42,364 bases of DNA from a virus. The stretch spans positions 1 to 42,364 of IMG/VR virus record IMGVR_UViG_3300038302_000128; one strand, 5' to 3'. The notes under the pieces are model-generated. The model was not told the DNA's origin, did not search any database, and saw only the letters and a program-made list of their open reading frames with translations. Positions 1 through 6,244 of this stretch are shown one piece after another (position 1 is the stretch's first letter; each line of letters opens with the position of its first letter). The position numbers were made by a program, and so were the translations under genes.

Positions 1-1602
1 CAAACTAGGAGACTTTGGCCATTTTTCGCGGATTTCGTCCGCCGAAAACACACCCTGAGCCCAGAACTGTTTAAGTCGACCCCCAATTTTCACTCTATTG
101 CCCATCGCCTGGTACCCCAAGCGCTTCAAAATCGCTGCGCGCCGATTAGTATGAACCATCAAATCAGGGTGTTCAAACTTCAATTTATCGAAAACATCCG
201 CCGAACTCAGCACCTCTTTACAGATCAGATATCCGCCCTCTTCGATGATATCCATGACCTCGGTGAGGCCCTCGAAGCTGGCCTCTTCAGTTGCCACCAT
301 GAGCGATTTGGCCTGCGTCATGGGTGCCTGCTTCATGCTCATAAAGGCATCTGTGAGCGGGTATTCGCGCAGCCACAGGCAGACCTCACTGGCGTGTTCC
401 AGCAGCCCGCTGAAGAGTTTCGGGAAGTAATTTTCGAAGTCTGGCACCTCTGAATAGTGGCTCAGCCCACACTGTATGACCCACCAGCGCCGATCCGCCG
501 CGCCCAGCGGCAGGGCGTCCATCGAGTTGGTGAAGGCGACGTAGTTGGTGGTGTTGGGCGTCATATACGCAGACACCCCCTTCGGATTGACCTGGATGTA
601 GTCGTCGGTGATCAGGGGTTTGACCGCGTTCAGCGCCTCGTGCCTGTTATGCCCGGCGATCTTCAGTTCCTCCAGAACATTGACGCAGACGCCGGAGGCC
701 CAGTTGTTGAACGACGATGTGAGCTGCTCCGGGTTGACCACGCCGACGTTTTCAGCGCCGAGGCCGCAACGTAGTAGCCGGGAGAAGAAAGATTTGCCGA
801 CACCCTCGACCGACTGCACCAGAGGGGCCCAGAGAATTTTCCGGCCGGGAAACTGGACCTGATGCGCCAGCCACTGCGTCATGATCAGGGCGTTGGCAGG
901 TGTCCCGCAGATCATCTTGATGTGGGCCTCGACCATGTCGATATAGGCGCTGCCGTCGTCGCTGTAATCGTCAGCCATCGCTGGCAGCGAGGATTGACTG
1001 AACGTATTGACGCAGAGGTGCCCGTCGACCCAGACCAGCTTGTCAGGCTCGGTGGGCAGATATGTGGGGGAATGCACCAGCGGTACCAGCGCGTATTGAG
1101 AGACGAACAACGTGGCCTTCGGACGCGGGGTGATCGGAGGTACGTCAGAGTTGTGAGCCATGTCGAACGTCTGGGGACTGGCCATGGTGTCCCGGTCGGT
1201 GTTGTAGAAGCAGTTGTGGTTCGACACCCAGACCCACGGCTTCGTCCAGTCAGGTTTGCGCTGGGCGGTTTGCGGCGTGTCCATGCGGGAAGGCCCGGCC
1301 ATGTCCCGGCGCAGGCTGCCCACCGGCACCTTGACGCCTGTCAGGTCGTCCAGACGTGTTTGCGCGGACTTGATCATGCGCTCCCGATCAGGCAGGTCCA
1401 GTGACGTCACGCGCAGGCGCTTGGTGATCGCTACAAGGCCGTCCTCGTCGCAGCCGCTGATAGCATCGAGCAGGCTGTCTCGCATGGTTTTGTAAGCGTC
1501 CTCGGTTTCGGCCTCAGCCACGCCCGGGTCGCAGTCGTTGTCAGGCATCTTGATGTCGCCGAAGTTCGGCAGGTTTGTGATGTCGATCTCGGCAGTGCTC
1601 AT
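1..1602 (-). CDS. SF3-type helicase/NTPase (DUF5906-like), C-terminus cut by window edge
   Basis: The reverse complement of 1602 to 1 is one open frame of 534 codons from ATG at 1602, with no stop before the window edge, so the gene is partial. Seen: a Walker A loop EGVGKS (residues about 266-271) in the context LVQSVEGVGKSFFSR, a Walker B-like VNVLEE (307-312), and a sensor/arginine-finger region with TNSMDALPLGAADRRWW (358-374). This order is that of the superfamily 3 helicase of phage and plasmid primase-helicases (D5/DUF5906 type). It is expected to be a hexameric replicative helicase that loads with the primase. The start overlaps the stop of the upstream primase gene as ATGA (1599-1602), so the two are translationally coupled and probably form a split primase-helicase. 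Family level is secure; the exact subfamily is an inference. Confidence 0.85.
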   Translation of the reverse strand, partial: MSTAEIDITNLPNFGDIKMPDNDCDPGVAEAETEDAYKTMRDSLLDAISGCDEDGLVAITKRLRVTSLDLPDRERMIKSAQTRLDDLTGVKVPVGSLRRDMAGPSRMDTPQTAQRKPDWTKPWVWVSNHNCFYNTDRDTMASPQTFDMAHNSDVPPITPRPKATLFVSQYALVPLVHSPTYLPTEPDKLVWVDGHLCVNTFSQSSLPAMADDYSDDGSAYIDMVEAHIKMICGTPANALIMTQWLAHQVQFPGRKILWAPLVQSVEGVGKSFFSRLLRCGLGAENVGVVNPEQLTSSFNNWASGVCVNVLEELKIAGHNRHEALNAVKPLITDDYIQVNPKGVSAYMTPNTTNYVAFTNSMDALPLGAADRRWWVIQCGLSHYSEVPDFENYFPKLFSGLLEHASEVCLWLREYPLTDAFMSMKQAPMTQAKSLMVATEEASFEGLTEVMDIIEEGGYLICKEVLSSADVFDKLKFEHPDLMVHTNRRAAILKRLGYQAMGNRVKIGGRLKQFWAQGVFSADEIREKWPKSPSL

Positions 1603-2657
1603 GTCCCGTCCCTCATAGCTATTAGTTCGTTCGCCAAATCTGCGGTTTCTTTTTGCTCGGCGGCAGCGCGTGCGGTCTTGGCCGCGGCCTCGACAGCGAC
1701 GACGTCAACGCCGTATTTTGTCGCAAGTGTCGCCCGGAACTCTTTGGCGCGACGGCTTATACAGTGGCCGTGATTGCAGACGCTCGTGCCGCCGCCCAAA
1801 ATGTAGACCGCACCTTCATCAACGCGGTCGGTGTGGCTCTCGTGGTTTACGCAGCGAATATCAACCATCTGAAACTCCCCGCCAGATCGTATCTCGCCCG
1901 TCAGGATCAAGCCGAGCCGCGACAGCTCAGCCAGCCATGGATCATCAGTAGCAGTCAGCTTCACGCCGGGGCGGAACTTTTGCTCAGGCCTCGGCGGTTC
2001 AAGGTCCAGATGATAGGCCTGCACGATGTCGTCAACGGTGTACAGAAGATCGGGCTGCCAGTGCCAGCAGACATGGCTGTGCGGCGGGTTATATTTCGTC
2101 TTGTTGTTGATGCCCACCGGCAACCGCACCAGCCGCGTCAATCCGATCATGCCGGGGTCCGCCTCGGCGGCGAGGCCCTGGAAGATCATGGCGTTGACGG
2201 TGCGGTTGAAGAGGCCGCTGTCTTCAGGCCCGAGCGAGCTGCGAAAGATGTAGCCCACCTGGTCGTTGAAAGGGCTCGTCTCGACCACGAACGACGGCGG
2301 CAGTTTGATCCGCGACCATGGGATTTTTGCGGATGCGCCATCTCCGATGTCGTCCAGCGTCAGGACATGCGTGGCCGCCACCTGCGCCTTGCGCCTGCGG
2401 ACTTTGCCTTCCTCGTCGGGGTAGAAAGAGCTCACAGTATAGAAGGTGTTATGCTGACCCCCGTTGAAGGCGCGCGTGCGACGCAGGGCCTTGTCAGTCA
2501 GCTCTCGCGCAAACCAGACGCCGTGTCCTGACTGGTCAGGAGGCGTATCGAACGCGACGCCCATCACATGGGCACCTTCAGGAAGATCGTGGAAAACGCC
2601 TTTGACAAACTCGGCGTTGGTGACGGTGACGGGGGTGTAGCCTGCGGGGCGGGTCAC
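1599..2657 (-). CDS. AEP/RepB-like DNA primase, split partner of the helicase
   Basis: A 352-residue protein read from a GTG start at 2657, which overlaps the upstream stop as GTGA. Seen: an acidic strand LTLDDIGD (about 99-106) that may hold catalytic acidic residues, the stretch TRLVRLPVGINNKTKY (174-189) typical of archaeo-eukaryotic/RepB primases of mobile elements, and a zinc-binding pattern near the end with C269, H272, H275 and C294, H296, C299 (CNHGHC). This cysteine-histidine cluster commonly sits between primase and helicase parts of D5-type proteins. Here the protein ends soon after it, in an alanine/lysine-rich helix. Role: RNA or DNA primer synthesis at the phage replication fork. 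It sits directly upstream of and overlapping the helicase gene, so the pair is probably a fission of a primase-helicase. The primase fold is inferred, not tested. Confidence 0.65.
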   Translation of the reverse strand: MTRPAGYTPVTVTNAEFVKGVFHDLPEGAHVMGVAFDTPPDQSGHGVWFARELTDKALRRTRAFNGGQHNTFYTVSSFYPDEEGKVRRRKAQVAATHVLTLDDIGDGASAKIPWSRIKLPPSFVVETSPFNDQVGYIFRSSLGPEDSGLFNRTVNAMIFQGLAAEADPGMIGLTRLVRLPVGINNKTKYNPPHSHVCWHWQPDLLYTVDDIVQAYHLDLEPPRPEQKFRPGVKLTATDDPWLAELSRLGLILTGEIRSGGEFQMVDIRCVNHESHTDRVDEGAVYILGGGTSVCNHGHCISRRAKEFRATLATKYGVDVVAVEAAAKTARAAAEQKETADLANELIAMRDGT

Positions 2658-3310
2658 GTCTTGGCCCCGTGGTGCGCAGCCATATGCTCTTCAGGGGTCA
2701 TGGCGGTTAAGGTGCTACGGTGCGCGTGGAACGCGATCCAGCTAAGCTCCAGGTCCTCATCTTCCAACAGCCAGCCGTCGTCGATGTAGTGCGTGATATC
2801 CAGCGCTTCCAGGGGCGCGCCTATAAGCGCGAGCCACTCCGTAACCAGCTTTGCGAACGGGGGGTTATGATGGATATGTACGTTGCCCACAGCGTTGTCG
2901 CGCACGGCATCGAGCTGTGGGCGGATGGCGCGGCGCAGTATGGTCAGGCGCAGCGCCCGGGTCGCGTCGCGCTCGAAGATGTGCCGATAGGCGAACTGTT
3001 CAGGACCTGAGTGCGGGAAATCCCACTCAGGCTCGTATCCGAAGTGCGGCCAGTGCCCGGTGTCGCCGCCACCACGCTCTTGCAGGTAGAACCTGTGGGG
3101 CAGCTCTTCAGGGTAGTCGGCGCGATCAGGACTGCACTCCAGCGCTTCGCAGAGAAACGCGTAGATGTCATCGCCGGGGGAGGGGGCGAAGCCCTTGAGG
3201 CGTTCAGGACTGTTTGGTTTGGCCCACGCCTTCACGGCAGCGAGCGTTGGAAAGCAGCTGTTACCGAAGTGGTATTTGCAGCCGGATTTTTCGCATGGAT
3301 TTTTTAGCAT
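2654..3310 (-). CDS. Unknown phage protein with HH...W..FHxH pattern
   Basis: A 218-residue protein from ATG at 3310, first gene after a good promoter, its stop overlapping the primase start. The N-terminus has a possible zinc site (C6, C11, H14, C19). The C-terminal third has VHIHHNPPFAKLV (144-156), then W191, FHAH (194-197) and EEHMAAHH (207-214). Similar spacing of histidines occurs in phage proteins annotated as DUF3223-like or HNH-like, but I could not confirm membership. Its position at the head of the primase-helicase operon suggests a role in replication or nucleic-acid binding. That is an inference. The start is fixed by the first ATG, 7 bases downstream of the recurring TTAACCGGGA sequence. 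Confidence 0.75.
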   Translation of the reverse strand: MLKNPCEKSGCKYHFGNSCFPTLAAVKAWAKPNSPERLKGFAPSPGDDIYAFLCEALECSPDRADYPEELPHRFYLQERGGGDTGHWPHFGYEPEWDFPHSGPEQFAYRHIFERDATRALRLTILRRAIRPQLDAVRDNAVGNVHIHHNPPFAKLVTEWLALIGAPLEALDITHYIDDGWLLEDEDLELSWIAFHAHRSTLTAMTPEEHMAAHHGAKT

Positions 3311-3317
3311 ATTTCTA

Positions 3318-3327
3318 TCCCGGTTAA
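3318..3327 (-). promoter_or_regulatory. Recurring leader sequence TTAACCGGGA
   Basis: TTAACCGGGA lies 7 bases before the ATG at 3310. The same 10-mer lies before the genes at 13654 and 17892, and a 9/10 copy (CTAACCGGGA, minus strand) is at 3408-3417. It may include the ribosome binding site (GGGA) plus a conserved upstream context. Confidence 0.4.
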
Positions 3328-3337
3328 TAAGGGTTGC

Positions 3338-3366
3338 AACGTAGGCGGTTTTTCGAGTATTGTCAA
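3338..3366 (-). promoter_or_regulatory. Sigma70-like promoter for the primase operon
   Basis: On the minus strand, TTGACA (3366-3361) is followed after exactly 17 bases by TACGTT (3343-3338). The -35 is consensus; the -10 is weak (3 of 6). It lies between a terminator-like hairpin (3433-3468) and the ATG at 3310, so it would restart leftward transcription for the 3310-to-1 operon. Confidence 0.55.
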
Positions 3367-3432
3367 AAACAGTTCCTCCCCTGGAACCCTCTGTGATGGT
3401 TTTGACTTCCCGGTTAGCCCATCAGGTGAATG

Positions 3433-3468
3433 AAAGCGCCCCGGTATCCTCAGGTCTCGGGGCGTTTT
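3433..3468. terminator. Bidirectional terminator-like hairpin
   Basis: The arms CGCCCCG (3437-3443) and CGGGGCG (3458-3464) pair perfectly across a 14-base loop. A G.U pair and three A-T pairs extend the stem (AAAG / TTTT). The plus strand ends in TTTT; the minus strand ends in CTTTC. It lies downstream of the small-gene operon ending at 3474 and upstream of the promoter at 3338-3366, so it separates two leftward transcription units. The loop contains the recurring GAGACCTGAG sequence (minus strand, 3458-3449). Confidence 0.55.
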
Positions 3469-3473
3469 CTATT

Positions 3474-3644
3474 TCAGGGCTTGGTCAGGTAAGGTTTTAT
3501 TTTGCGGTTGAAAACCTTCTTCTTCCGCAGCCCGCACTTCACAGATTTTTTCTTCCTGAACTGGAACCTGTGGGCGGCACGGCCCTCCTCGCTACCAGCT
3601 GGACGGTGGGCCGAGTTGTTGCGCTTCATGGACTTGTCGATCAT
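3474..3644 (-). CDS. Small basic protein, unknown
   Basis: A 56-residue, very lysine/arginine-rich protein (RKKKSVKCGLRKKKVFNRK). I chose ATG at 3644 rather than the GTG at 3662 because it overlaps the upstream stop as ATGA (3641-3644) and has GGGGAGG a short distance upstream. The strong positive charge suggests nucleic-acid or ribosome binding, but no family is recognised. It is the last gene of the operon before the terminator-like hairpin. Confidence 0.5.
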   Translation of the reverse strand: MIDKSMKRNNSAHRPAGSEEGRAAHRFQFRKKKSVKCGLRKKKVFNRKIKPYLTKP

Positions 3645-3862
3645 CTCCTGCTCCCTCCCCACGCAACTTTGCCCATGTAGCCGGTGCGCGGCAACGACGT
3701 GTTCTTTGCCGGTGCAGGCTTATAGCAGGCCGCATAGTGAACATCGCAATAGGATTGTTTGGTCACCGGCTTGTCACAGCCGCTGCTGTGCTGGCAGGTG
3801 CGGAACTTGTGGTTGCTGGAGGCGAACCCGCCCTCGGTTGGTCGGTTGCTGAAGCTTCCCAT
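3641..3862 (-). CDS. Small zinc-finger-like protein
   Basis: A 73-residue protein from ATG at 3862. It has a probable zinc site, C23-x5-C29-x9-C39-x2-H42 (CQHSSGCDKP...YCDVHY), a pattern common in small phage and HNH-associated proteins. The rest is basic and low in predicted structure. Its start shares one base with the upstream stop (TGATG), and its stop overlaps the next start, so it is tightly coupled in the operon. Function is unknown; DNA or RNA binding is the natural guess. Confidence 0.65.
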   Translation of the reverse strand: MGSFSNRPTEGGFASSNHKFRTCQHSSGCDKPVTKQSYCDVHYAACYKPAPAKNTSLPRTGYMGKVAWGGSRR

Positions 3863-4206
3863 CAGCTTTTCCCCACCACGTACATCGCTTCGATCAGGCC
3901 CTCTCGCAGGGTGGTGCCGTTGGGCAGCACGACCTGGAAGGCGTCGTCGCCGTGGCCACCGTGCGGGATAACCCCAAGCACCTTGTGCATGACCCGGCCT
4001 TCAGCATCGACCGGCTTGGTGCCGACGGTGGCGACGTTGGTGTCGGGCTCCTCGACGAGGGCCTGCAGGACATGCCGGGCGGTGTCGCGCTCTTTTATAA
4101 GCTTCTCCAGGTGCGGCGTGATCTTCGGGTCGATCACCACGTTGTTGGCCAGGTGGACGGTGGTGTCGATCAGGTTCACGATCGCTGCGTATTCTGCTTT
4201 GTTCAT
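3862..4206 (-). CDS. Conserved-looking phage protein, unknown
   Basis: A 114-residue protein from ATG at 4206, immediately preceded by GGGGAGACCTGAG. The N-terminal half is helical (MNKAEYAAIVNLIDTTVHLA). The C-terminal half has a short beta-rich stretch (DDAFQVVLPNGTTLREGLIEAMYVVGK) that could pack as a small domain. No cysteines, membrane segment or known motif were recognised. It is coupled to the downstream zinc-finger-like gene by a one-base stop/start overlap. Confidence 0.65.
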   Translation of the reverse strand: MNKAEYAAIVNLIDTTVHLANNVVIDPKITPHLEKLIKERDTARHVLQALVEEPDTNVATVGTKPVDAEGRVMHKVLGVIPHGGHGDDAFQVVLPNGTTLREGLIEAMYVVGKS

Positions 4207-4216
4207 CTCAGGTCTC
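4207..4216 (-). promoter_or_regulatory. Recurring ribosome-binding context GAGACCTGAG
   Basis: GGGGAGACCTGAG abuts the ATG at 4206. The same GAGACCTGAG abuts the ATG at 4447 (4448-4457), lies before the gene at 10524 (10501-10510), and occurs in the terminator loop (3449-3458). A 9/10 copy abuts the ATG at 18561. The GGAG inside it is the likely Shine-Dalgarno sequence. Confidence 0.5.
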
Positions 4217-4447
4217 CCCTTTAAGTATTTTAATTACTTTCTGCACGAAGGGTGAAGGGTTGTCTTGCAGGTAGCCGATCACGAACTGCAGTGCCCCCGG
4301 GTCCACCGACGTCATCATGCTCATGCGGGCGGCTTGGTTCTCTCGCTGCGCGCGCAGCTCTTCGATCTCGGTCCACGCCTTCTCCAGCGCCTCCATCAGG
4401 TCGTCGCGCGTGCCTTCCTCGCGCAGTGCATTGTGGTAAGCTCCCAT
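4208..4447 (-). CDS. Small helical protein, unknown
   Basis: A 79-residue protein. The longer open frame reaches 4483, but ATG at 4447 is preferred because it directly follows CCTGAGGAGACCTGAG, a strong Shine-Dalgarno context shared with the next gene downstream. The sequence is a charged helix (LEKAWTEIEELRAQRENQAARM) followed by a short hydrophobic C-terminus. It resembles small coiled-coil proteins of phage early regions. The gap to the next start is one base (4207). Confidence 0.6.
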   Translation of the reverse strand: MGAYHNALREEGTRDDLMEALEKAWTEIEELRAQRENQAARMSMMTSVDPGALQFVIGYLQDNPSPFVQKVIKILKGET

Positions 4448-4458
4448 CTCAGGTCTCC

Positions 4459-4656
4459 TCAGGTTAAATATTGAGCAACACATCTGACGTATTGCAGGTA
4501 GTCGGAATTAAACAGGTGAAACATTTGTCGAAACTCGGTCACGGTAGCATGGCCTGCGATGGCGTCACGAAGCACTTGCTCTGCTGCCGGGTGTAGTTCT
4601 CGCGGCATATTACATAACTCAATAATCAGGTTCACGGCCTCGCCTGTTGTGTCCAT
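4459..4656 (-). CDS. Small acidic/helical protein, unknown
   Basis: A 65-residue protein from ATG at 4656, sharing one base with the stop of the 47-residue gene upstream (TAATG). It is predicted all-helical (AVNLIIELCNMPRELHPAAEQVLRDAIAG) and has two cysteines, but shows no known motif. Coding is supported mainly by the coupled start and by its place in a continuous leftward operon. Function unknown. Confidence 0.55.
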   Translation of the reverse strand: MDTTGEAVNLIIELCNMPRELHPAAEQVLRDAIAGHATVTEFRQMFHLFNSDYLQYVRCVAQYLT

Positions 4657-4799
4657 TAGTAAAGGTCCGGCCTACAGCCAATACATTTGCATGGCTCTGG
4701 CCATTTATCCAGTTCAAGTTTCTTTAGCCGTTCTTCCATAAGCTCAACCTTGCGCTCAAGCTGTGCCACTCTGGTTTGTGTCTCGGGTACGTTTGCCAT
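4656..4799 (-). CDS. 47-residue coiled-coil plus CxCxxC protein
   Basis: A small gene found by direct translation of the minus strand: ATG at 4799, stop TAA at 4658-4656, 47 residues. Its stop overlaps the next start as TAATG. The upstream sequence CGAGGCG gives a plausible ribosome binding site. Residues 8-32 form a charged heptad-like helix (TRVAQLERKVELMEERLKKL). The C-terminus has CKCIGC (37-42), a compact metal-binding or redox motif. The leucine/valine heptads suggest an oligomer that presents metal-binding tips. Similar short coiled-coil/CxC proteins occur in phage early regions, but no family is recognised. Confidence 0.55.
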   Translation of the reverse strand: MANVPETQTRVAQLERKVELMEERLKKLELDKWPEPCKCIGCRPDLY

Positions 4800-4816
4800 G
4801 TTTACGCCTCGCTGGT

Positions 4817-5215
4817 CTAAGTAGACACTTGATCAAGTGTGTCTATGATTTCGGCATACAGTTTTGCAATGGCGGCTTTGTATTTAGCCACTGCGTCTGC
4901 CTCTTGCGGGTAATCCTCAATAATTGTGATAAAACTTTCAGCAGCAACAAGCACAATCTCCAGCGCCTCTTTGTCTGGCACCAGGTCGCGACGGCCGTAG
5001 CCTTGCTGGTCCATGCGGAACAGGATCGCTTCTAACGGGTCGGGTGTGTCTATCGGGAAGTGTTTGGTTTCGTAAGCATCCACGAGGGTCAGGAGAACAT
5101 CGAGGGTTTGCCCATCTTTGGAACTGGACTTGGCACCCCAAAGTCTCTCGATTTGCTTCACAGCCGCTGCGTGGTCCTTGTCGGTTTTAATAACGGGTAC
5201 GGTTACAGTTTTCAT
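4817..5215 (-). CDS. HigA-like antitoxin N-domain with replaced C-terminus
   Basis: A 132-residue protein from ATG at 5215. Residues 5-80 match the N-terminal part of HigA antitoxins: KTDKDHAAAVKQIERLWG, DGQTLDVLLTLVDAYETKH, FPIDTPDPLEAILFRMDQQG and GRRDLVP. In typical HigA the next 50 or so residues form a DNA-binding HTH (for example a KDLEPYIGSRARVSEVLN-type segment). Here they are replaced by a different helical region (EALEIVLVAAESFITIIEDYPQEADAVAKYKAAIAKLYAEII). The protein lies 38 bases downstream of the HigB-like gene, the normal toxin-first higBA order. Inference: it may still bind a HigB toxin but not operator DNA, as a stand-alone antitoxin or toxin-sequestering protein. Homology of the first half is clear by eye; the function is not shown. 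Confidence 0.7.
   Translation of the reverse strand: MKTVTVPVIKTDKDHAAAVKQIERLWGAKSSSKDGQTLDVLLTLVDAYETKHFPIDTPDPLEAILFRMDQQGYGRRDLVPDKEALEIVLVAAESFITIIEDYPQEADAVAKYKAAIAKLYAEIIDTLDQVST
4825..4840. repeat. 16-bp perfect palindrome
   Basis: ACACTTGATCAAGTGT is a perfect 16-bp palindrome. It lies inside the last codons of the HigA-like gene and about 26 bases upstream of the start of the 47-residue gene. It contains CTTG/CAAG half sites like the operator-like elements elsewhere in the window. It could be an operator or an RNA hairpin at the gene end. There is no T-run, so a terminator is less likely. Confidence 0.5.
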
Positions 5216-5253
5216 GGTTTATCGCCTTGAGTGTATAAATACGTGTTTATCGC

Positions 5254-5505
5254 TTAAGTCGTCGCTACGTCTATTCTGTCATACTCCTTGTGGGTTCCTA
5301 CAAACCTGATTAAGACACCGTGCAGTTCATAATCTATTAAGGCGACGAGCCGATATTTGTTGCCGCCGATATTGAAAACGGTCCGTTCACCAACAATATC
5401 GGCGGCAACAAATATCGGCTCGTCGCACCACCAACGACTGCGTGGGTCTTCCAGTTGTGTGGTTTCTCGACAACGTGGGTTCTGACAACTAGCTGGATAA
5501 CTCAT
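5254..5505 (-). CDS. HigB-like toxin (RelE superfamily) with rearranged N-terminus
   Basis: An 83-residue protein from ATG at 5505, coupled to the upstream DUF551 gene by ATGA. Residues about 34-83 match the HigB toxin core and tail (ADIVGERTVFNIGGNKYRL, then VLIRFVGTHKEYDRIDVATT). HigB toxins are ribosome-dependent mRNA interferases about 95-100 residues long, with N-terminal helices before this core. Those helices are not recognisable here. Instead residues 1-26 are unrelated, and residues 27-38 are encoded by an inverted copy of the DNA for residues 44-55 (33-bp perfect inverted repeat). The toxin is therefore probably inactive or altered. An antitoxin-like gene follows directly. Confidence 0.7.
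   Translation of the reverse strand: MSYPASCQNPRCRETTQLEDPRSRWWCDEPIFVAADIVGERTVFNIGGNKYRLVALIDYELHGVLIRFVGTHKEYDRIDVATT
5342..5426. repeat. 33-bp perfect inverted repeat with 19-base loop
   Basis: Left arm 5342-5374 and right arm 5394-5426 are perfect reverse complements; the loop is 5375-5393. Both arms lie inside the HigB-like gene. As RNA it would form a very stable hairpin around codons 27-55. The left arm encodes the conserved NIGGNKYRLVA on the minus strand. The right arm encodes its antisense counterpart DEPIFVAADI, which suggests a fold-back or template-switch event. Confidence 0.95.
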
Positions 5506-5831
5506 GTCGTGCCGCCTTCCGTGGATTTAAGGGACGGCGGCTCTGGTAGCGGCATCCAGTGGGTAGGCTTGTTGTTCCAACCCCATGACAGGAGACCTTT
5601 ACCGATCGCATACATGAGACTACCAACCCAAACCCTTCCGGCATCATCGACCAAGAGCACTTTTTCACTTTCACCAATAACCGGATCGTCGCTGTATTCC
5701 AACGTCTCAATTGGTTGCCACAGTGCGGCCTCGTAGGCTGTGATGGCTACTGCCACAGCAGCACAAGCGTCGGGCGCGTGGCAGTCACGCATGGCCTCAA
5801 CAGCAGCTTCCAATGCTTTCTGGTTAATCAT
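5502..5831 (-). CDS. DUF551-domain phage protein
   Basis: A 109-residue protein from ATG at 5831. The C-terminal two thirds fit the DUF551 pattern: WQPIETL near 39, a strand EKVLLVDDAGRVWVGSL, then W(G)W and the closing PTHWMPLPEPP (88-98). DUF551 proteins are common in phage accessory regions and have no known activity. The N-terminal 40 residues (MINQKALEAA...AYEAALWQP) are a separate module shared with the next gene upstream (5835-6143). Its stop overlaps the HigB-like start by ATGA. Confidence 0.8.
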   Translation of the reverse strand: MINQKALEAAVEAMRDCHAPDACAAVAVAITAYEAALWQPIETLEYSDDPVIGESEKVLLVDDAGRVWVGSLMYAIGKGLLSWGWNNKPTHWMPLPEPPSLKSTEGGTT

Positions 5832-5834
5832 AAT

Positions 5835-6143
5835 TCATTCCCCATCGGTGCCAGTTATAAATGCAGACAGCTTGTCTCTGGCTATCGCAATAGTTTGCGG
5901 GGATGTTTTGCTGTCCATCGTCAACATGGGAACTGTAGTCCCAACAGCATCCATAATGCGGTTATAGCTACACGCGGCATCGTACAGAACACTGATACAC
6001 GCCCATAACTCTTTGATGTCTGGCTGTGGCTTTGCGGCCTCGTATGCTTCGATGGCTTTCTCAAAACCGGGGAACATATTGAAGTCAGAGTTATCAAGCA
6101 GGACTTCATAAGCAGCTTCCAATGCTTTCTGGTCAATCATCAT
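5835..6143 (-). CDS. Small phage protein with the N-module of the DUF551 gene
   Basis: A 102-residue protein from ATG at 6143 (a second ATG at 6140 is also possible; GGAG lies just upstream). It starts MMIDQKALEAAYEVL and contains AIEAYEAAKPQP near 30-42, closely matching MINQKALEAAVEAM and AITAYEAALWQP of the neighbouring DUF551 protein, while the rest differs. The DNA around both starts is nearly identical (AGCAGCTTCCAATGCTTTCTGG on the plus strand), so the module was duplicated recently. Function unknown. Confidence 0.7.
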   Translation of the reverse strand: MMIDQKALEAAYEVLLDNSDFNMFPGFEKAIEAYEAAKPQPDIKELWACISVLYDAACSYNRIMDAVGTTVPMLTMDSKTSPQTIAIARDKLSAFITGTDGE

Positions 6144-6153
6144 TCAATCTCCA

Positions 6154-6215
6154 TAAAAAAGAACCGCCAGTGTCGCAGGTGCCGGGTCCAATCGGATCAC
6201 GAGGCCACTGACGGT
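6154..6215 (-). terminator. Rho-independent-like terminator, leftward
   Basis: On the minus strand the arms ACCGTCAGTG (6215-6206) and CACTGGCGGT (6172-6163) pair with one mismatch, followed by TTCTTTTTT (6162-6154). The loop is long (about 33 bases). It lies in the 101-base gap between the genes ending at 6245 and starting at 6143, the only sizeable gap in this stretch of the operon. It may act as a partial terminator or attenuator. Confidence 0.5.
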
Positions 6216-6244
6216 CAGTCTACCCGGCTTGGGGTTGCCGGGGG

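Noticed and set aside
151-1495. Several plus-strand open frames over the first 1.5 kb
   Set aside because: The minus strand of the same stretch translates as a continuous helicase with Walker motifs, so these are shadows.
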